The notes beneath the pieces were generated by a model that had not been told where the DNA came from, ran no database searches, and saw nothing but the letters and a program-made list of their open reading frames with translations. 10,025 nt of DNA from Nitrospiria bacterium (GTDB lineage Bacteria > Nitrospirota > Nitrospiria > Nitrospirales > UBA8639), in NCBI GenBank assembly GCA_030430725.1, contig JAUIKP010000080.1, forward strand, positions 1-10,025. The letters are read 5' to 3'. Below, one piece after another: positions 7,079 to 10,025 of this stretch. Both the position numbers and the translations under genes were made by a program. How positions within the stretch are numbered: position 1 is the first letter of the stretch; every line of letters begins with the position of its first letter.

Positions 7079-7609
7079 GTGGAAATGGGAAAGGTGCAAC
7101 ATTACCTGGCAGAGGATCACGCGCGGTTAGATCATCTCTTGCAGCGGACCCTTGGCGAACAGGATAGAATTGACCACCAGGCCTATAGAGAATTCCGCAG
7201 GGGTCTTCTCCGGCACATTGCGATGGAGGAAAAGGTGCTGTTTCCAACTGTTCAACGACTGAGAGGCGGCACCCCACTTCCCTTGACCGACAAGCTCCGG
7301 CTTGATCATGGTGCCCTTGGCACGTTGGTCATGCCGACACCCACGCGAGCTATCATTGAGTTAATCCGAAGGATTCTTGACTCTCACAATATCCTGGAGG
7401 AAGGCTCAGAAGGGGTGTATGCGCAATGCGAACAGGTTGCCGGTGTCGTGATCGAGGATCTCCTCCGGCGTGTGCAGGCTGTCTCGCCGGTATCAGTAGC
7501 TGCCTATTCCGATTCCCCCGCAGTGTTTGCAACCATACGCCGTGTCGTAATGAGAGCCGGTTATCCCACAGAGTCTCTCCCGCTTCATCAGATGGAACAA
7601 CCACAGTGA
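7079..7609 (+). CDS. HHE-domain hemerythrin-like protein
   Basis: This 176-residue protein probably holds a non-haem di-iron site in a four-helix bundle. Candidate ligands are His14 (AEDHARLDHLL), His46 and Glu50 (LLRHIAMEEKVLFP), His77 (LRLDHGALGTL), and His103 and Glu107 (DSHNILEEGSEGVY). Such proteins bind oxygen or nitric oxide, or serve in iron and oxidative-stress handling; which applies here is unknown. A C-terminal extension of about 50 residues has no clear motif. GTG 7079 is preferred because GAGAGGAG at 7065-7072 is six bases upstream. The overlapping ATG at 7077 is in another frame and soon stops, and an in-frame ATG at 7085 is the alternative. Directly downstream of superoxide dismutase, it very likely forms an operon with it. 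Confidence 0.9.
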   Translation: MEMGKVQHYLAEDHARLDHLLQRTLGEQDRIDHQAYREFRRGLLRHIAMEEKVLFPTVQRLRGGTPLPLTDKLRLDHGALGTLVMPTPTRAIIELIRRILDSHNILEEGSEGVYAQCEQVAGVVIEDLLRRVQAVSPVSVAAYSDSPAVFATIRRVVMRAGYPTESLPLHQMEQPQ

Positions 7610-7972
7610 AGATTCATCGAAGGGATGGATCTTGACTGGTGCTGGTGCCGCTTGATTTTTTGTAACGCGACGTTCGCACCGAAGCCTCGGCTGGAATAGT
7701 CGATTTTGCACGCGGCCATCTATTTTCCAGTCATTTGGCCGGCAGCAGTTGGCAGATCGAGTTGGGCATGGTACAGCGGCACAATTCGGATTGGCCACAA
7801 AACACGCTCCGTGCCCGGATTAGAAAGTGAGGTCCTTGGCGTTCAACGCGAATCTAGCGATTCACCTCACATATTTATAAACTCCTCCTCCTTTCTCCTC
7901 TTCTCCTTTTCCAATTTTTTTGACATCTCGGCGGAAGACCAGTCACGGAATAGAAAGGGTTGAATCGTGAGA

Positions 7973-7991
7973 CCACCACGGTTTCTCGTGG
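7973..7991 (+). repeat. Hairpin repeat copy 1 (CCACCACG-N6-CGTGG)
   Basis: CCACG and CGTGG at 7976-7980 and 7987-7991 form a 5-bp stem with a six-base loop, preceded by an extra CCA. The same arms with the same loop length recur at 9037-9055, on the other side of the transaldolase-like gene, while the loop sequence differs. It could be a small repeated palindromic element or coincidence. Confidence 0.4.
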
Positions 7992-8012
7992 CTATGCAAT
8001 TCCATCTTCATC

Positions 8013-8073
8013 AACCCATGAGCATTTTACGTGAATCAACGTAAATTTTATGAATTTTTTTACCTCATGGGTT
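8013..8073. repeat. Nested inverted repeat
   Basis: The outer arms AACCCATGAG (8013-8022) and CTCATGGGTT (8064-8073) are a perfect 10-bp inverted repeat. Inside lies a second perfect pair, TTTACGT (8026-8032) and ACGTAAA (8039-8045), around a six-base loop. The whole 61-base unit could fold as a stem with an internal hairpin, or serve as paired operator half-sites. No run of T follows the outer arm, so it is not a standard terminator. Confidence 0.6.
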
Positions 8074-8085
8074 ATCAAACGAACC

Positions 8086-8119
8086 CTGGCTTATTGTATG
8101 CATAGCAACGCTAAGCCAG
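8086..8119. repeat. Hairpin with 8-bp perfect stem
   Basis: CTGGCTTA (8086-8093) and TAAGCCAG (8112-8119) pair perfectly around an 18-base loop that itself contains the palindrome TATGCATA. It begins 13 bases after the nested repeat. There is no downstream T run. A role in the leader of the following gene or as an operator is possible. Confidence 0.5.
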
Positions 8120-8250
8120 CTAATTGAGATCAAATAAAGAGAGTTGTTGTCCTGAGCCTCATTCTCTTTAAAGGATATGAGGTGAGAGTGGTACGCCATG
8201 ATTGCGGCAGGGCTTGTAACGGCGAGAAAGGTCATTCCTGTTCATGAGTA

Positions 8251-8262
8251 ATGAACGTTCAT
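8251..8262. promoter_or_regulatory. 12-bp perfect palindrome overlapping a start codon
   Basis: ATGAACGTTCAT is perfectly palindromic and covers the first two bases of ATG 8261. GTTCATGA also occurs twice in direct orientation (8240-8247 and 8257-8264). Palindromes of this kind are bound by many dimeric repressors, for example of the TetR family, but which protein binds here is unknown. Confidence 0.4.
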
Positions 8263-8854
8263 GAAATTTTATCTCGACACGGTGAGCCTCACAGAAATTC
8301 AGGAGATTGGCAGGCTGGGGATTCTGGATGGAATAGCCATGAACGCCACGTTGGTTACCGAGCAGGGGCTGAATTTTTATCAGGGAATTCGAGAAATCTG
8401 TCGTCATGTGGATAGTCCGATCAGTGTCGGCGTGTTGAGTATTGAAGAAGAGGCCATCGTCAAGGAAAGCAAAGAATTAGCGAAAATCCACAAAAATGTC
8501 TTGGTGAAGTGTCCTTTGACGCCTGCCGGTCTCAAGGCGACTAAGCGGTTGACAGCCGAAGGCATACGGGTGAATGTGTCTTTGTGTTTTTCCGTCACAC
8601 AAGCCTTGATTGCCGCCAAAGCCGGTGCCTGGTGTGTGTCCATTTGCCTCGATCATTCCGGCGACAATCAATCCAACGGGTACGATATCACTCGAGACAT
8701 TGTCACCGTCTTTCGAAGCTATGGTCTCTCCACTCAGGTACTTCTCGCCGGTATCCGTTCTCCTCATGATGTGTGCGAGGCGGCTTTAGCGGGAGGGCAT
8801 ATTTGTACGATGCGATTCCCCATGTTTCAGCAACTTTTCGATCCTGCGGTGTAA
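8261..8854 (+). CDS. Small transaldolase / fructose-6-phosphate aldolase homologue with altered active site
   Basis: The 197-residue product aligns without gaps at its N-terminus with the FSA/TalC family (usually about 215-220 residues): FYLDTVSLTEI with Asp6, the GVTTNPS region, LVKCPLTPAGLKATKRLTAE with Schiff-base Lys83, GIRVNVSLCFS, and a C-terminal LLAGIRSPHDVCEAALAGG. Asp6, Asn28 and Lys83 are kept. However, TTNPS reads AMNAT (FsaA Thr26 becomes Ala), the segment holding phosphate-binding Arg134 reads CLDHSGD (His at that position), and the Ser166 position is Gly164. The protein ends at QQLFDPAV, lacking the last helix (typically HPLTDxGL...FxxDW). It may have a different substrate or be catalytically poor. 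ATG 8261 is the first start after TGA 8252-8254 in this frame, and no clear ribosome binding site precedes it. It stands alone, flanked by hairpins. Confidence 0.88.
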   Translation: MKFYLDTVSLTEIQEIGRLGILDGIAMNATLVTEQGLNFYQGIREICRHVDSPISVGVLSIEEEAIVKESKELAKIHKNVLVKCPLTPAGLKATKRLTAEGIRVNVSLCFSVTQALIAAKAGAWCVSICLDHSGDNQSNGYDITRDIVTVFRSYGLSTQVLLAGIRSPHDVCEAALAGGHICTMRFPMFQQLFDPAV

Positions 8855-9017
8855 TTGTCCTTTCTGACTACATCCTCCGATCCCGATTGTGCTCTTCAGT
8901 ACTCCGGCCCTTCCGAAGCGTGATCGGGTTTGCAGGTACCTTATCGTTCTTCGTCATGCTCCTAGTTTTTCCCTCTTCTATACTCCCCGCATTTTCCCGG
9001 GTCCAGCCACGTAAAGC

Positions 9018-9055
9018 GGTGGGTGGCCACCACCACCCACCACGTCCTTTCGTGG
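9018..9055 (+). repeat. Two overlapping, mutually exclusive hairpins (repeat copy 2)
   Basis: GGTGGGTGG (9018-9026) and CCACCCACC (9033-9041) form a perfect 9-bp stem with a six-base loop. The 3' arm overlaps CCACG (9040-9044), which can instead pair with CGTGG (9051-9055). The second hairpin has the same arms and loop length as that at 7973-7991. The strong first stem sits 163 bases past the transaldolase-like gene and could end its transcript, but lacks a T run. Confidence 0.5.
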
Positions 9056-9301
9056 GCGTATGATTGGCCTGTGGATGTAACACCCGGATAAAGACGGCCC
9101 ACACACTATGATTTACTAGGGATTGTCTGGGGGCATTGAATTATTTTTTTTGGGCATGGCCCATGCAAAGCGTTCACCAATATACAGAAAAAATAAAAAT
9201 GAAAATGGGCCGTACCAACACGACGGCAATGTCGGAAAACTTGATGAAAAATTTCTCAGAGGGAAAGAATGTTTGTATACCAGATGAGTCAAATGATTTT
9301 G

Positions 9302-9307
9302 GGGGGA
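9302..9307 (+). promoter_or_regulatory. Ribosome binding site of the bd-like oxidase gene
   Basis: GGGGAG ends five bases before ATG 9313 and decides this start over several in-frame upstream ATGs (9163, 9199, 9205), which lack such a site. Confidence 0.6.
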
Positions 9308-9312
9308 GAGAC

Positions 9313-10025
9313 ATGAGAGCAATGCGTGGGGGAATGAAGCTTAAAAAAAATGGAGCAATTATTCTGGTCGGCATGATTGCGGCAATGTTGCTGCTTCCCA
9401 TCGGTGTAGCGATACCGGTCCTATTTGGAAATGGTGAAGCCATCGCGTCGGGGGGAGGGCAAAGTCCTCAGCCTCCTCAGGAAGTTGTTGAGGGTGAGGA
9501 AGACGCAGCGCCGGTCGAAATGGGACGGGATATTTATTACAAAACAGAGGGCGTGGTGTCCAGTGAGACTGCGCCACTCACGGCTAACAATACGCATGAT
9601 TATCCGCGCTATGGAAATTTCGAAAGCCGAGTGCTGATTTGGGTTGCGAACCAGCAGCATTTGTATTACGGCAGTTTCGTCTTGGCCGTTCCCATTTTCT
9701 GCATGGTGATTGAGTTCATTGGCATGGTGACCAAAGACAAGGCCATGGCAAAGAAATACGACCAGTTGGCCTATGATTTCATCAGAATCAGTCTGACGGC
9801 GTATTCGTTGACCGCGATCCTTGGGGGTATTCTTCTTTTCACCTTTCTCACACTGTATCCCACTTTTTTCAGTTATCTCTCAGGGATTTTCCGTCCTGTT
9901 ATGCACATCTACGCTCTGCTCTTCGTGGCCGAAAGCGGAACGTTGTATATCTACTACTATGGATGGGACAGGATGAGGGAAGGAGTCTTGAAGTGGGTGC
10001 ACCTTAGTATCGCCGTGGTCTTGAA
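9313..10025 (+). CDS. Cytochrome bd-like oxidase subunit I (N-terminal part)
   Basis: This is the 5' part of a membrane quinol- or cytochrome-oxidase-like subunit; it is open to the window end (about 237 residues). After a short basic N-terminus comes a hydrophobic segment (AIILVGMIAAMLLLPIGVAI), probably a signal anchor, then an acidic Pro/Glu-rich linker. CydA-like sequence follows: ESRVLIWVANQQHLYYGSFV with a histidine where CydA has a haem ligand, a long transmembrane helix ending in KDKAMAKKYDQLAYDF, LTAILGGILLFTFLTLYPTF, and HIYALLFVAESGTLYIYYYG followed by WDRM, resembling the CydA FFLES...YGWDR region. One glutamate (AES) of the CydA pair is present, but the other position seems not to be Glu. 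Nitrospira genomes encode several such divergent bd-like proteins, some proposed as terminal oxidases. The N-terminal extension before the first helix is longer than in standard CydA. Function here is inferred from similarity. Confidence 0.82.
   Translation, partial: MRAMRGGMKLKKNGAIILVGMIAAMLLLPIGVAIPVLFGNGEAIASGGGQSPQPPQEVVEGEEDAAPVEMGRDIYYKTEGVVSSETAPLTANNTHDYPRYGNFESRVLIWVANQQHLYYGSFVLAVPIFCMVIEFIGMVTKDKAMAKKYDQLAYDFIRISLTAYSLTAILGGILLFTFLTLYPTFFSYLSGIFRPVMHIYALLFVAESGTLYIYYYGWDRMREGVLKWVHLSIAVVL

Larger units (their letters stand above)
7610..8260. other. Non-coding stretch with clustered hairpins
   Basis: This 650-base gap before the small transaldolase-like gene has no convincing ORF. 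Right after the hemerythrin-like gene, GATTCATC/GATGGATC at 7611-7631 can form a hairpin with one G-T pair but no following T run. A pyrimidine-only tract lies at about 7883-7914. From 7973 to 8119 there are three successive inverted repeats, listed separately. A 17-codon ORF (ATG 8198, MIAAGLVTARKVIPVHE) stops shortly before the next gene and is probably chance. Confidence 0.5.
8855..9312. other. Intergenic stretch before the bd-like oxidase gene
   Basis: No convincing ORF is seen. It contains the overlapping hairpins at 9018-9055 and an odd palindrome GCATGG-C-CCATGC at 9154-9166 beside a T8 run. The last 130 bases are AT-rich and likely hold the promoter and leader of the oxidase gene. The oxidase reading frame is open upstream to at least an ATG at 9163, but that part (SVHQYTEKIKMKMG and on) does not look like a membrane-protein N-terminus. 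Confidence 0.5.

Noticed and set aside
7883..7914. Pyrimidine tract, whose complement looks like repeated Shine-Dalgarno motifs
   Set aside because: On the - strand the following ATG is stopped at once by TGA, so no gene is served by it.
7706..7963. 85-codon + strand ORF across the pyrimidine tract
   Set aside because: The C-terminal half merely translates the pyrimidine run into Ser/Phe/Leu; no motif or start signal.
9163..9312. In-frame 50-codon N-terminal extension of the bd-like oxidase gene
   Set aside because: GGGGAG directly before ATG 9313 and the membrane-anchor pattern right after it favour the later start; the extension is polar and lacks a ribosome binding site.

Overview
The window looks like a chromosomal segment of a Nitrospira-type bacterium (Nitrospirota). 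This is inferred from the start of a divergent cytochrome bd-like oxidase subunit of the kind known from nitrite-oxidising Nitrospira, together with an unusual Fe/Mn superoxide dismutase, CBS-pair, HHE hemerythrin and YeaO-like genes, and moderate GC content. No ribosomal RNA, tRNA, CRISPR array, transposase or phage structural gene is visible. Nearly all convincing genes lie on the + strand.

Region 1 (1-2255) holds the 3' end of a gene for a protein with three tandem domains. It is followed by a two-CBS-domain gene split by a one-base frameshift, an S24/LexA-like transcriptional regulator that may be coupled to a 28-codon leader ORF, and a small zinc-ribbon-like gene that also seems to carry a one-base frameshift. 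Region 2 (2533-5062) holds a transaldolase-family gene with an in-frame amber stop near its 5' end, an intact YeaO-like DUF488 gene, and an intact ferredoxin-NADP reductase-type flavoprotein gene.

Region 3 (5063-6455) is gene-poor; its best coding candidate is a 112-codon ORF on the - strand. Region 4 (6456-7609) is a two-gene unit coding for a superoxide dismutase and an HHE hemerythrin-like protein, consistent with handling of oxygen species or iron. Region 5 (7610-9312) contains one gene, a small transaldolase/fructose-6-phosphate-aldolase homologue with an altered active site and a missing C-terminus. It is bracketed by hairpin-forming repeats and has a 12-bp palindrome over its start codon. 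Region 6 (9313-end) is the N-terminal third or so of the bd-like oxidase subunit, which runs off the window.

The main points for a second look are: three independent single-base lesions within 3 kb (decay or assembly error); an S24 regulator that lacks the self-cleavage lysine and Ala-Gly site; the divergent small transaldolase homologue with its hairpin-rich surroundings; and a superoxide dismutase with a histidine where the classical outer-sphere glutamine would be. I do not see a complete, clearly new multi-gene system.
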